Shown piece by piece: positions 1 through 8,467 of a DNA stretch of 55,738 bases. Source of the stretch: Streptacidiphilus anmyonensis. Lineage in GTDB: Bacteria; Actinomycetota; Actinomycetes; Streptomycetales; Streptomycetaceae. Below the pieces are notes generated by a model. It did no database searches. It saw only the letters and a program-made list of their open reading frames with translations, and was not told the DNA's origin. The stretch spans positions 52,002-107,739 of the forward strand of contig NZ_BBPQ01000024.1 in NCBI RefSeq assembly GCF_000787855.1. Direction: 5' to 3'. The position numbers and the translations under genes were made by a program. Every line of letters begins with the position of its first letter. The first letter of the stretch is position 1.

Positions 1-1007
1 GGGCGGGCCCGTTGGGTGGGCGGTCGGACAGGTGCCGTTGCGTCGGCAGGCGGCTCGGGCCTCCTCTCGGTAGTCGGGCGGGTGGGCTCGGCGGGGTGCG
101 CCCGTTCCGAGCCTGCGCGCAGGGGCGGCCCCAGGCCGAGGCGCTCGGGTCGAGACGGTCCTGGCGTCGTGGCAGCCGGGGGAGCCGGCTGTGCCTCGCC
201 CTGTGTCTCGCCCTGCGCCTTGGCAGCGACCTTCTCGGCCGAGGCCATCCGGGACGGACGCATGCCTCGTCGCCTGCTCTGACCCAGTGTCGGCCTCGGC
301 GCGTGGCCTCGCTGCTCGGCGGGGGACGGTGCGGGCGGCGGGGCCGGGGCAGGGGGCGGAAGAGCGGTGTCATCCGCAGCGGGAAGGTACTTGAGCATGT
401 CGCGCCAGAGCTGCGGTGCCCGGTAGCCGACGTCTTCGGGCTCGCCCACGAACGCGTCCGACGCCTGCGTCAGCGTCCCGCGCGGGCTCGCGGGCGCCCG
501 GTGCGTCGTCCCGGCGGTCGGCAGCCGACGCGGGGCGGAGGCAGGAGCGTAGGCCCCCGCGCTGACGTCCGTGTCGGTGTCGGTGTCGGCGCTCGGCAGG
601 GCGGCGGCGTCCGCAGGCCGGTCCGTCGCTCTCCGGTCGGCGGTGAGCAGGCGGGGCCCCACGGTCGGCCCGGCCGGAGGCGTCGCCGAACGCCGAGTGC
701 CGCGCGGTCGAAGGTCGCGCGGGTCCACCTCGGCCGGGTGGGCCACGCGACGGGGCAGCAGCGAGCGGGTACCGGCGATGTCCGGCAAGCGCCGTACCGG
801 TCCGTTCAACAACGGAGGCGGCTCCACCGTGAAGGGGAGCACCGGCAACTGACGCCACTCGCGCCCGGAGCGCACGCGCCGGCCCGACGCGCTCGCGCCG
901 CCGGACGTGGCATCGTGCTCCGGGGCCCGTCGTTCCGGCCCGCTGCCGGGCCGGGCGGATCGCCGCCGCTCGTGAAGGGGCCCGCGGAATCTGATCGGCC
1001 AACGCAC
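1..1007 (-). CDS. Proline/alanine-rich injection-system protein, partial (C-terminus off the left edge)
   Basis: Reading from a GTG at 1007, with an AGGAG ribosome site six bases upstream, the minus strand stays open to base 1, giving at least 335 residues. The N-terminus is Arg-rich and holds a short hydrophobic stretch (LPVLPFTVEPPPLL). A stretch reading DAFVGEPEDVGYRAPQLWRDMLKYLP near residues 190-215 is the only part that looks folded. The rest is Pro/Ala/Arg linker, including a DTDTDTD run. It lies directly downstream of the tube, CxxC and DUF6760 genes, so it is probably a component of the same contractile injection system. I recognise no family and infer the role only from position. 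The frame was chosen over two other long frames because it has the ribosome site, continues the operon and best fits G/C at third positions. Confidence 0.6.
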   Translation of the reverse strand, partial: MRWPIRFRGPLHERRRSARPGSGPERRAPEHDATSGGASASGRRVRSGREWRQLPVLPFTVEPPPLLNGPVRRLPDIAGTRSLLPRRVAHPAEVDPRDLRPRGTRRSATPPAGPTVGPRLLTADRRATDRPADAAALPSADTDTDTDVSAGAYAPASAPRRLPTAGTTHRAPASPRGTLTQASDAFVGEPEDVGYRAPQLWRDMLKYLPAADDTALPPPAPAPPPAPSPAEQRGHAPRPTLGQSRRRGMRPSRMASAEKVAAKAQGETQGEAQPAPPAATTPGPSRPERLGLGPPLRAGSERAHPAEPTRPTTERRPEPPADATAPVRPPTQRAR

Positions 1008-1079
1008 TGGGGTCTCCTGTTCCCTTGACCCCCCCGACTTCTCTTCCGCCCCCGCACGCCGGCGATCCTCCACGCCGGG

Positions 1080-1241
1080 CTATTCAGCCGCCGACAGCCG
1101 CTCGTTGATCTCGCTGACCTCCGCGATCACCCGTCGGCGGACCGGATGCTCCAGGTCCAGCACCGAGGCCAAGGACCAGTGCAGGTGGTAGGACACGTAC
1201 ACGACCTCCTCCCACAGCCGCTGCGTCGTGTACGTCAGCAT
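1080..1241 (-). CDS. Small DUF6760-like injection-system protein (53 aa)
   Basis: A 53-residue protein starting MLTYTTQRLWEEVVYVSYHL and ending NERLSAAE. It is mostly helical, with aromatic residues in the first half. Its ATG lies inside the end of the upstream gene (start 1241, upstream stop at 1235), so the two are translationally coupled. Small proteins of this kind sit between the tube and the LysM/baseplate genes in actinomycete injection clusters and occupy the same place as Afp6 in the Afp cluster. The DUF6760 assignment is from recalled family appearance and is not verified. It is probably a structural or assembly factor for the tube-baseplate junction. Confidence 0.72.
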   Translation of the reverse strand: MLTYTTQRLWEEVVYVSYHLHWSLASVLDLEHPVRRRVIAEVSEINERLSAAE

Positions 1242-1639
1242 CCCCCCGACGCATCACCGGCGATGTCCACCGTGAACTCGTGCGAGCACTGCGGGCACTG
1301 CACGGCGGCCTCGGTGTGCCCCTCCTGGTTGATCCTGCGGTACAGGTCCTGGAGGAAGGCCAGATCGGAGGCGAAGAGGTTCTCGACGAGCAGGGCGTCC
1401 ACGCCGCCGACCGTGCCGAGCTCGGTCACCGTGCGGGCCAGCAGGGCCACCGTCAGATAGGCGGGATTGCGGGCCACCTGCGGGTCGGTCTGCGAGACGA
1501 TCTCGTCGCGCGCGGTCGCCAGCCGCATCCTCCCCTCGCGGTGCACCCGCCCGGACTCGTCCACGTAGCCGCGGGGCAGCACGAACGGGAACACCGTGCG
1601 GATCGCGGTGTCGGGCGCATCGGCCTCGGTCGCTTGCAT
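1235..1639 (-). CDS. Contractile injection system assembly/structural protein with CxxC motif (134 aa)
   Basis: A 134-residue protein beginning MQATEADAPDTAIRTVFPFV. The early segment (VLPRGYVDESGRVHREGRMR) resembles the start of phage tail assembly or gp-like proteins in these clusters. The middle is helical (ARTVTELGTVGGVDALLVEN). Near the C-terminus is a CPQC pair followed by a last Cys, which could hold a metal or form a disulfide. It lies 21 bases downstream of the third tube gene and overlaps the next gene by seven bases, so it is part of the injection operon. A tail-assembly chaperone role is inferred by analogy with phage gene order only. Confidence 0.68.
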   Translation of the reverse strand: MQATEADAPDTAIRTVFPFVLPRGYVDESGRVHREGRMRLATARDEIVSQTDPQVARNPAYLTVALLARTVTELGTVGGVDALLVENLFASDLAFLQDLYRRINQEGHTEAAVQCPQCSHEFTVDIAGDASGGC

Positions 1640-1660
1640 GTCACTCTCCGGACTTCTCGG

Positions 1661-2167
1661 TTACATCGGAACGGTGGGCAGATCCGGCAGCAGCTCGCTG
1701 GGGAAGAACGTGATCTCGTCGCAGACCAGGGTGACGCTCTCGTAGACGACCTCGCCCGCACCCGCCTTGACGCCGCTGACCTCGACCTTCACCGGCCAGG
1801 CGGCCTCCAGGTCGTAGGTGCCGCGCTCCGTCCCCGAGGCGTCGATCAGCGTCAGCGCGGCGTTGACCTTGGCGAAGTCGAAACCCATCCGCGCGAGCCG
1901 GTGCCAGATCCACATCTCGCCGCTGCCGTCCACCCCGCGCCGCAGGGTGATCACCGGCGGCTTGGCCTGGCCGAACTGCTTGGTGATCAACGTCGATCCG
2001 CCCTGCCTCGCGTTGGACATCACGTACGTCGCGGGCTCGATCTCCGACTGGATGCCGCCCAGGTCGGTGAAGTACGCGTTGATCCGGAACATCGCGTTCG
2101 CGGTGACCCTGAAACGGGCGGCGGTGACCACCGGCGGGGTGGCCGGCGGGGCGGTCGCAGACGCCAT
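1661..2167 (-). CDS. Inner tube protein, third paralogue (T4 gp19-like)
   Basis: 168 residues of the T4 gp19/Hcp-like tail-tube family. Marks shared with its two upstream neighbours are AARF near the start, YFTDLGGIQSEIE, the KPPVITLRRGVDG loop, WIWHR, and the VVYESVTLVCDEITF strand at the C-terminus. It differs from the other two by a longer tail (SELLPDLPTVPM). The ATG at 2167 follows a GGAGGG site. Tube proteins stack as hexameric rings inside the sheath. The divergence from the first copy suggests a specialised ring, such as the baseplate-proximal end, as for Afp5 relative to Afp1. Confidence 0.88.
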   Translation of the reverse strand: MASATAPPATPPVVTAARFRVTANAMFRINAYFTDLGGIQSEIEPATYVMSNARQGGSTLITKQFGQAKPPVITLRRGVDGSGEMWIWHRLARMGFDFAKVNAALTLIDASGTERGTYDLEAAWPVKVEVSGVKAGAGEVVYESVTLVCDEITFFPSELLPDLPTVPM

Positions 2168-2185
2168 CGGAGCCCTCCTTCGTCG

Positions 2186-2668
2186 TCACTGCTCCGGCTG
2201 GTAGGTGATGTCGGAGCAGACGAAGGTGACGTTCTCGTACACCACGCCGCTGTCACCGGCCTTGAGACCGCTGACCTCCATCTTCGTGGGCCACAGCCCC
2301 TCCAGCAGGTACGCGCCGCGAGCCGTCCCGGAGGCGTCGCAGATGGTCAGGGTCGCGTGGGTGCGTCCCTTGTCGAGACCGTTGCGCACGTTCCGGTGCC
2401 AGGCCCAGATCTCGCCGTTGCCGTCCACACCGCGCTTGAGGGTGACCGTCGGCGGCTTGGTCTTTCCGTACTGCTTCGAGTAGTTGACGACCTTTCCCTG
2501 CTGGCCGGGTTCCACCGTGATGTACTCGGTGCCCTCGACCTCGGAGCTGATCCCGCCGAGTTCGGCGAAGAACGCCGGTTTCGTCAGCAGGTCGCAGCTG
2601 AGCATGAAGCGCGCTGCGGTGATGGCGACCGGGGTCGCCATCGTCTGGTTGCCGTCGCTGCCGGCCAT
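2186..2668 (-). CDS. Inner tube protein, second paralogue (T4 gp19-like)
   Basis: 160 residues of the tail-tube family. Visible marks are TAARFMLSCDLL, FFAELGGISSEVEGTEY, KTKPPTVTLKRGVDG, IWAWHR and VVYENVTFVCSDITY. It starts at 2668 behind an AGAGGA site; an internal ATG at 2641 is less well placed. It sits between the first and third tube paralogues with short gaps (36 and 18 bases). It is closest in motif spelling to the first copy, so tandem duplication is likely. Expected role: hexameric rings of the inner tube pushed out when the sheath contracts. Confidence 0.88.
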   Translation of the reverse strand: MAGSDGNQTMATPVAITAARFMLSCDLLTKPAFFAELGGISSEVEGTEYITVEPGQQGKVVNYSKQYGKTKPPTVTLKRGVDGNGEIWAWHRNVRNGLDKGRTHATLTICDASGTARGAYLLEGLWPTKMEVSGLKAGDSGVVYENVTFVCSDITYQPEQ

Positions 2669-2704
2669 GGCTGGTGGTCCTCTCTGCGTCCGGTGTCCGG
2701 GCGG

Positions 2705-3178
2705 TCAGCCCGCGGGCACGATGTAGGTGATCTTGTCGCAGGTCAACGTGACGCTCTCGTAGACCACTTCGCTGGCCCCGGCCTTCATGCCGGTGACCTC
2801 GAGCTTGGTGGGCCAGGCGTTGGTCAGCTCGTAGATGCCGCGGGCCTTGCCGCCGGCGTCCATCATCGTCAGCGTGGCCCCCACGCGGGCCGCGTCCAGA
2901 CCCTCCAGCACCATCCGGTGCCACGCCCACATCTCCCCTCCGCCGTCCACGCCGCGCTTGAGGACGACGGTCGGCGGCTTGGTCTTGCCGAACTGCCGCG
3001 AGTGGACGATCTCGCCCTTGTTGCTGCTGGCCGAGATGTACTCGGTGGACTCCACCTCGGAGGTGATGCCGCCCAGTTCGGAGAAGTAGACCAGCACCTT
3101 CACCGCGTCCGCCGAGACCAGGAAGCGGGAGGCGGTGACGACCGAGGGGACACCCGACGGCTGTCTCGTGTCTGCCAT
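2705..3178 (-). CDS. Inner tube protein, first paralogue (T4 gp19-like)
   Basis: 157 residues of the gp19/Hcp-like tube family, immediately downstream of the sheath gene as in Afp/PVC clusters. Motifs include TASRFLVSADAVKV, YFSELGGITSEVESTEY, KTKPPTVVLKRGVDG, MWAWHR and VVYESVTLTCDKITYI. The start at 3178 follows AAAGGG. By position this is the best candidate for the main tube subunit. Together with the two copies downstream it gives three tube genes in a row. Confidence 0.9.
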   Translation of the reverse strand: MADTRQPSGVPSVVTASRFLVSADAVKVLVYFSELGGITSEVESTEYISASSNKGEIVHSRQFGKTKPPTVVLKRGVDGGGEMWAWHRMVLEGLDAARVGATLTMMDAGGKARGIYELTNAWPTKLEVTGMKAGASEVVYESVTLTCDKITYIVPAG

Positions 3179-3241
3179 GGTTCACAATCCCTTTCTGCGC
3201 GCGGTCCTGCTCACGTCCTGCCCGTCCTGCTCGCGTCCCGC

Positions 3242-4882
3242 TCACTCCTCCAGAGCGGCGCCCTGCGAGTACTGCGAGATGCGGAACACCACGAACTCCG
3301 CCGGCTTGACCGGCGCGATCCCGATCTCGACATTCAAGATCCCCTGGTCGCGGCTCTCCTCAGGGTTGTTCTCCTGGTCGCACTTGATGAAGAAGGAATC
3401 GTCCGGCTGGCCGCCGAACAACGCGCCGCTGCGCCACACCTGCCGCAGGAACATGCGGATCGTGCGGCGCACCGACGTCCACAGCACCTCGTCGTTCGGC
3501 TCGAACACCACCCAGTTGGTGCCCTGGAGGATCGACTTCTCCACGAAGTTGAACAGCCGCCGGACGTTCAGGTAGCGCCACTCCGGATCGCTCGACAGCG
3601 TGCGCGCACCCCAGACACGGATGCCCTGGCCGGGAAAGGACCGGATGCAGTTGACGCCGACGGGGTTGAGGATGCTCTGCTCGCCCCGGGTCACCCCGAT
3701 CTCCGGTGCCAGTACGCCGCGCAGCACCTCGTTCGCGGGCGCCTTGTGCACCCCGCGCGTCGCGTCGCTGCGCGCCCAGACCCCCGCCATGTGCCCGCTG
3801 GGCGGCAGCGTGATCGGCTTGCCCGACAGCGGATCCATCACCTTCACCCACGGCCAGTACAGCGTCGCGTAGGCCGAGTCGTACCCGGCGGTGTCCATGC
3901 GCCAGTCCCGCAGCTGCTGGGCCCGCATCCCGGGCGGTGCGTCCAGGATCGCCACCCGGTCCGCCATCAGCTCGCAGTGGGCGATCATGGCCAGCTGGAC
4001 CGCCTTGACGCCGTCCTCGTCCAGCACGCCGCGCTGGTGAGCCAGCATCAGGTCCGGCACCGCCAGCATCGTCACGTCCTCGACGGCCTCCAGACCCGCG
4101 AACCCCGTCCGGTCCGCCGCGTCGCCGACGTAGTCGTCGGCGTCCAGGGCTGCGACGCCTGTCTCCTCCGGGAGGGAGGCGGGTGGGGCAGACGCGGGGG
4201 GAGCTGCGGGCTCGGCGGCCGTGGCCTGCTCCAGGACCAGCTCGGTCCCGACGGCGGGGGCCAGCGCGGTGACGCCCTTGACCTCCTCCACCACGATCAG
4301 CTTCGAGCGCTGGCGTACCGCCTGGACCACGTTGCCGGGGCCCTTCAGTGACAGGTTGTCGAAGGTCTCCTCCCGGCCGCCGTCCTGGCGCACGACCAGC
4401 CGGAAACCGCCCTCGGACTCGTTGCCGGGCCTCTCCACCCTCACCGTGATCGGGCCCGACCGCGCGGCGTCCGGCCGGGCCGACACCGTCAACGCGGGCT
4501 TGTCCGTCCCCTCTCCCGCGGCCAGTTGCAGCCTCGGGGGTGACGGCAGCGGCCGCGCCTCCGCGGGTCCGGCGGGAGGCACCGCTGTGGCTCGCCCGTC
4601 GGATCCGTCGGGGGCGCCGGAGCCGCCGATGCGCACCACGTACGCGTTGCCGCCCCCGTTGAGGAAGTAGCCGTACAGGGCGTGGGGCAGATAGGCGTCG
4701 GCGATGAAGTCGCCGAAGGTCCTGGCGTACTCGGTCCAGTTCGTCACCAGCGTCGGCTCGTGCAGCGGCCCCTTCTCCGTCAACCCCACGAAGGCGACGG
4801 TCGCGGTGCCCACGCCCTCGATGGGCTTGGACCCGGAGGAAACCTCTTCCACATACACGCCGGGGGAAAGATACGTAGACAC
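3242..4882 (-). CDS. Contractile injection system sheath protein
   Basis: A tail-sheath protein of 546 residues if translation starts at the GTG at 4882, which has a GGAGG site and yields the conserved N-terminus VSTYLSPGVYVEEVSSGSKP. The first 70 residues carry the sheath signature (TATVAFVGLTEKGP, VTNWTEYARTFG). Residues about 100-250 form a Pro/Ala-rich variable insert probably exposed on the outer surface. The C-terminal half holds typical sheath motifs: WPWVKVMDPLSG, GVWARSDATRGVHKAPAN, INCIR-type NCIRSFPGQGIRVWGARTL, WRYLNVRRL and NPEESRDQGILNVEIGIAPVKPAEFV. It would polymerise around the inner tube and contract to drive it outward. It is the first gene of the minus-strand operon. A longer reading from 4942 lacks a ribosome site. 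Confidence 0.95.
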   Translation of the reverse strand: MSTYLSPGVYVEEVSSGSKPIEGVGTATVAFVGLTEKGPLHEPTLVTNWTEYARTFGDFIADAYLPHALYGYFLNGGGNAYVVRIGGSGAPDGSDGRATAVPPAGPAEARPLPSPPRLQLAAGEGTDKPALTVSARPDAARSGPITVRVERPGNESEGGFRLVVRQDGGREETFDNLSLKGPGNVVQAVRQRSKLIVVEEVKGVTALAPAVGTELVLEQATAAEPAAPPASAPPASLPEETGVAALDADDYVGDAADRTGFAGLEAVEDVTMLAVPDLMLAHQRGVLDEDGVKAVQLAMIAHCELMADRVAILDAPPGMRAQQLRDWRMDTAGYDSAYATLYWPWVKVMDPLSGKPITLPPSGHMAGVWARSDATRGVHKAPANEVLRGVLAPEIGVTRGEQSILNPVGVNCIRSFPGQGIRVWGARTLSSDPEWRYLNVRRLFNFVEKSILQGTNWVVFEPNDEVLWTSVRRTIRMFLRQVWRSGALFGGQPDDSFFIKCDQENNPEESRDQGILNVEIGIAPVKPAEFVVFRISQYSQGAALEE

Positions 4883-5019
4883 ATCAGCCTCCCAAGCAGC
4901 AGGCGCCGCACACTCAATGAAGACCCGGGGCGAGCGGTGCACGAATGATCAGTCGACCCTGACTCGCACCGTCTGCGAACCATCCTGCGCCTCCTTGGGT
5001 GTTCTCGCATACTGAGGAA

Positions 5020-5685
5020 ATGATCGACTCAGTGGATGCCTCACTCGAGGCGTGGATACACGGGGTTCTTCCGGGGGGAGTGAGTGTGTCTTTCGCACCC
5101 CCCGAACCGGTCCACCCGGACGGGAGGAACCCCGGGGCCCCTGTCGTCAATGCGTTCCTGAGCGATGTCCGCCTGGAACGGATCGCCGAAGGGTCACTTC
5201 AACTCCGTGACGGCAAACGGGTCGTGGAACGCCTGCGCCCAGCGGTCGTCTACCGGCTCTGCTACCTTCTCAGCGCCTGGGGCACCGACACTCTCGCCGA
5301 ACACGCGCTTCTCGGGATGCTCCTGTGCGCCGGCGCCCAGCGGCTCGAAATCCCCGCGGACTGCCTGCGCGGAACCCTCGCCGAACCCCCCGCCCAGCCA
5401 CTGCCCCTGGTCCTGGGACCGGAGGAGACCGCACAGGCCGGATGGGGAACACCCAGCGCCCTGCACGGCCTCCCCCCGCACACCTACCTCGACGCCAGCC
5501 TGCTGGTCCCGCTCCACCTGCCACCGCTGGGCGACCTGGCCCCGGCCCCCGCTCGCACCGACCTCGGCGTCGGCCGCACTCCGGTGCAGGGGCCCCCGCC
5601 GACGCGACCGCAGGCCGACGCGCTGGGAGAGCGCCAGCGCGGCCGCATCATCGAGCGCGAGCCCGGGAACAGCGGGGCCGAGTGA
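5020..5685 (+). CDS. DUF4255 / Pvc16-like tail terminator protein
   Basis: About 221 residues with the DUF4255 (Pvc16/Afp16 N-terminal) pattern: MIDSVDASLEAWI at the start, VNAFLSDVRLER, RPAVVYRLCYLLSAWG, EHALLGMLLCAG, and a HGLPPHTYLDASLLVPL segment near residue 160. In Afp/PVC particles this protein caps the sheath-tube end and sets length. It is transcribed away from the sheath gene from a shared 130-base gap, so both arms may be co-regulated. The start is uncertain. A GTG at 4999 is in frame, but the conserved N-terminus begins at the ATG at 5020, whose GAGGA site is unusually close. The Pro-rich tail after residue 175 is probably disordered. Confidence 0.85.
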   Translation: MIDSVDASLEAWIHGVLPGGVSVSFAPPEPVHPDGRNPGAPVVNAFLSDVRLERIAEGSLQLRDGKRVVERLRPAVVYRLCYLLSAWGTDTLAEHALLGMLLCAGAQRLEIPADCLRGTLAEPPAQPLPLVLGPEETAQAGWGTPSALHGLPPHTYLDASLLVPLHLPPLGDLAPAPARTDLGVGRTPVQGPPPTRPQADALGERQRGRIIEREPGNSGAE

Positions 5686-5706
5686 CCGGCGACCATACGG
5701 AGGTGA

Positions 5707-6801
5707 TCAGACCGTGCAGATGACATAGAGGGTGACCGTCGCGGCCACGGACGCGGGAAGCGGCGCGTTGCTCATTCGGAAAAGCCAGGCGACGGGATCC
5801 CCGCCCGCCGGAGCGGGGCTCGACTGCGTCACGAAGACTCTCGCCCTGGGATCGGACAGGACGTAGCCGCCCCCGGTCGCTGATGTCCCCACAGGACAGG
5901 GGACGGTGAAGGTCCCCGAGGTGGCGCCTACCGGCAGCGTGAACGAGGGGCCGACACTGACCTGTGTCCGGCTCACTCCGGAGGCGCCCGTCGCCCCGGT
6001 CGCCCCGGTCGCGCCCGTGGCCCCGGTGGCCCCGACGGCGCCCGTGACCCCCGTCGGTCCCGCGGCCCCCGTCACGCCGGGAACGCCCGCGGCTCCGGTC
6101 GGGCCGAGGGCCCCGGTCGCCCCGGTGGGTCCTGCGGCTCCCGTCGGTCCCGTCGCCCCCTTCGGCCCCGCGGGTCCCGTCGGGCCTGCTGGCCCGGTGG
6201 GGCGACGGTGGTGAGGGGGAGGCACGGGGTGGTCCCCGCCGCAGCCGCACCTGCGGCTCGGGAGCATGCGCACATGCACCTCATCCGTTGGCCGGCCGCT
6301 GAGTTGGGCGATCGCGCGGGCGGCCTGCTGCTCGCCGCACGGGCCCGTGCAGGCCAGGGCCGCGGCTGCGGGGACGGCTCCGGCGGGGACCGCATTGGTG
6401 GGCACGGACTCACCCGGCATGGACTCACCGGGCATGGACACGGTGGGCGTGGACCCGACGGGCACGGTTGGCCGCGGCGTCGCGCCCGCCCCGGCCACGG
6501 CCGGGGCAGCGGCGGACGCAGGGGTCGGCGTGGTCGCTTGGCTGATCAACGAGCCCAAGGCCATCGAGGCGAGGGATGCCATGCCCCCGAGGCCACCCAG
6601 GACTATGGAGTACTTCCGCAATGTGCGCACAGGCTGCTCGACCTTCTGGAAAGGGGAATCGCTGCCGCTCCCTCGGGAAACGGGGGGAGGGCGCGAGAAC
6701 GGGGAGTGGAGTGGGTCCGGCCCCGCTCCATTCGTAGTGCCCCCTCCCCGGCCACGCACCCCGCCGACCCCTGTGTGCCCTCCATCCGGCTGAGGGGGCA
6801 T
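5707..6801 (-). CDS. Collagen-like Gly-X-Y repeat membrane protein
   Basis: A 364-residue protein (if started at the ATG at 6801). Order: a disordered Gly/Pro-rich N-terminus; a hydrophobic segment at about residues 66-90 ([20 protein letters not shown]) that should span the membrane; a Pro/Ala/Ser linker with MPGES repeats; a small [19 protein letters not shown] segment; an RRCGCGG cysteine cluster; about 25 GPT/GAT/GAA triplets; and a C-terminal beta-rich domain ending LYVICTV. The Gly-X-Y tract should form a collagen-like triple helix outside the cell, with the C-terminal domain acting as trimeriser or head. It converges on the DUF4255 gene with a gap of only 21 bases. The start is uncertain because no good ribosome site precedes 6801; a GTG just before the hydrophobic segment is an alternative. 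Confidence 0.75.
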   Translation of the reverse strand: MPPQPDGGHTGVGGVRGRGGGTTNGAGPDPLHSPFSRPPPVSRGSGSDSPFQKVEQPVRTLRKYSIVLGGLGGMASLASMALGSLISQATTPTPASAAAPAVAGAGATPRPTVPVGSTPTVSMPGESMPGESVPTNAVPAGAVPAAAALACTGPCGEQQAARAIAQLSGRPTDEVHVRMLPSRRCGCGGDHPVPPPHHRRPTGPAGPTGPAGPKGATGPTGAAGPTGATGALGPTGAAGVPGVTGAAGPTGVTGAVGATGATGATGATGATGASGVSRTQVSVGPSFTLPVGATSGTFTVPCPVGTSATGGGYVLSDPRARVFVTQSSPAPAGGDPVAWLFRMSNAPLPASVAATVTLYVICTV

Positions 6802-7337
6802 GTCTGGGTGCGTCCACTCAAAGGCTCAGGTGGCTGCTCCTCCGATGGGTTTTTCTTCCCCCCTCGGAGGTCCACGCCGGTTCGTTTGGTGGACGAATTC
6901 GATGCGGCAACGTCTTCGTTCGCCGCGCCACCGGCTTGCCGCCAAGGGCATCAGGCACGTGGTGTCCTGGTGAACGCGGTCCGGCAAGTCCCTGCGGGCT
7001 GCTCCTGATCGCGGTGCCGGCGCCCACACCGGCGCCCTTGGCTCCCCTGCCCGAGGTGAGTTCCGTTGCCCATGACGCATGCTGCCCTTGCACTGTGGCT
7101 GTGTCCGTGCCGCGCCGGCTCGCTCGCACGGCCCGGAGAGGCGGAGTCCCGAAGCCCGGCGGCGGAATCGGCATATCACCTGCCTGATGGGTTTCTTTGG
7201 GTGAATTTCGAGGTGATGCCGTGACCCCGTGAGTGGAACGCGGAGCCGCGTGGAAGAAGCATCGATTGTGTACGGAGTGATACCTGCCCGCTGCCAGGCA
7301 CTGCGCCTCGCCGTCGGCGCGGGGAAGGGAGGGGGCG
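6802..7337. other. Intergenic region without a convincing gene
   Basis: 536 bases between the divergently read collagen-like gene and the AraC-type gene. Open frames here lack ribosome sites and have poor third-position bias. It probably carries the promoters of both flanking genes. No strong hairpin or repeat was seen. Confidence 0.5.
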
Positions 7338-8321
7338 TTGACGTCGACGAACGACTCCGGAAGGGCCGCCGCTGCGGCCTTCCGCCCGAGGACGCGGCGC
7401 TTCAGCACGAGCGACCCGGAGTCGGCGGCGCGCAGGATCGGCGACGCGTTGCGGACGCGTTTCCGCATGGCTTCGCCGCCGCCCGCGTCCGGTCGGGCCT
7501 TCGAGCTGGAGTTGACCGATCTCGGCCCGTTCCGGGTCTGCGGGATCCGCCTGCCCGGTGAGGTGACCTCGACCAGCAGCGCCCGTCAGGCGGTCTTCGC
7601 CGAACTCATGGGCGGGGCCGCCGAATGCCGTTTCGACGGCGTGGACTACCGGTTCACGGGCGAGGGCGTGTGGTGCGTCACCCCCAGGATCCCGTTCCGC
7701 GGCCGGACCGTGGACCTGCACGCGCGGTGCGTCGTGATGCCCATGTCGCTTCTGGAGCACTTCGCCGGCCCGTCCACCTGCCGCGGCGGCAGACGGTTCA
7801 CCAGCCCGCGTCCGGTCAGCCAGATCTCGGTGCGGCAGTGGCGGGCGGCCACCGCCTACGTGGGCGGGCTGCTGGAGGCGCCGGAGCTGATGACGCCCCT
7901 GGTCATGGCCAACGCGACGGGCCTGCTGGCCGCCACGGCCCTGGCGGTGTTCCCCAACACGTTCACCGACCCCGACGAGGCGGCTGCGCCGACCGTCGCC
8001 CCGACGGTGGTCCGACAGGCCACCGCCTACATCGAGGAGCACGCGCACCTGGACCTCACCGTCGGCGACATCGCGAACCAGGTGCACCTGACCCCGCGCG
8101 CACTCCAGTACGCCTTCCGCCGCCACCTGGAGACCACCCCGTTCGCCTACCTGCGCCGGGTGCGGCTGGACCACGCACGCCGGGAACTCCTGGCGGCCGA
8201 TCCCGCGACCTCGACCGTCGCACAGATCGCAGCACGCTGGGGTTTTCTGCACCAGGGCCGTTTCGCCGCCCTGTACCGGGCCACTTACCAGGACACGCCC
8301 CGGCAGACCCTCCGCGCCTGA
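7338..8321 (+). CDS. AraC-family transcriptional regulator
   Basis: 327 residues from a TTG at 7338 preceded by GGGAGGGGG. The C-terminal ~100 residues form the double helix-turn-helix AraC DNA-binding domain: AYIEEHAHLDLTVGDIANQV, LTPRALQYAFRRHLETTPFAYL, RVRLDHARREL and AARWGFLHQGRFAALYRATY. The N-terminal part (residues ~40-200) resembles the AraC-binding-like (cupin) domain of regulators with the RVCGIRLPGE-type opening. The ligand cannot be told. It stands alone, so its targets may be the neighbouring collagen-like gene or the downstream gene, but nothing in the sequence proves this. The segment before residue 25 is low complexity and the true start may lie further in. Confidence 0.88.
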   Translation: MTSTNDSGRAAAAAFRPRTRRFSTSDPESAARRIGDALRTRFRMASPPPASGRAFELELTDLGPFRVCGIRLPGEVTSTSSARQAVFAELMGGAAECRFDGVDYRFTGEGVWCVTPRIPFRGRTVDLHARCVVMPMSLLEHFAGPSTCRGGRRFTSPRPVSQISVRQWRAATAYVGGLLEAPELMTPLVMANATGLLAATALAVFPNTFTDPDEAAAPTVAPTVVRQATAYIEEHAHLDLTVGDIANQVHLTPRALQYAFRRHLETTPFAYLRRVRLDHARRELLAADPATSTVAQIAARWGFLHQGRFAALYRATYQDTPRQTLRA

Positions 8322-8467
8322 GCCCACCACTGCGGGGTCACTGCGAAATACCCAAAAGGACCATCGGCTGAACCCGTAAAGCGCTGTTCCGAGGCTCCGG
8401 AACTTGATGCTGTCCTATGCTTTTTCCTTGCAAGGGCAGACATAAGGGGCACAGGAGGGCGTGGCAC

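Noticed and set aside
1280-4351. A 1023-residue plus-strand open frame
   Set aside because: It lies antisense to the sheath, tube and CxxC genes, is rich in Arg/His/Gly, has no family motifs and is the usual high-GC antisense shadow.
6000-6180. The Gly-X-Y DNA repeats as a possible CRISPR array
   Set aside because: The repeats are short 9-bp codon-phase units coding a collagen-like tract, with no unique spacers and no cas genes.
6818-7468. A 216-residue minus-strand frame before the AraC-type gene
   Set aside because: Overlaps the AraC-type start, has no ribosome site and shows poor third-position bias.
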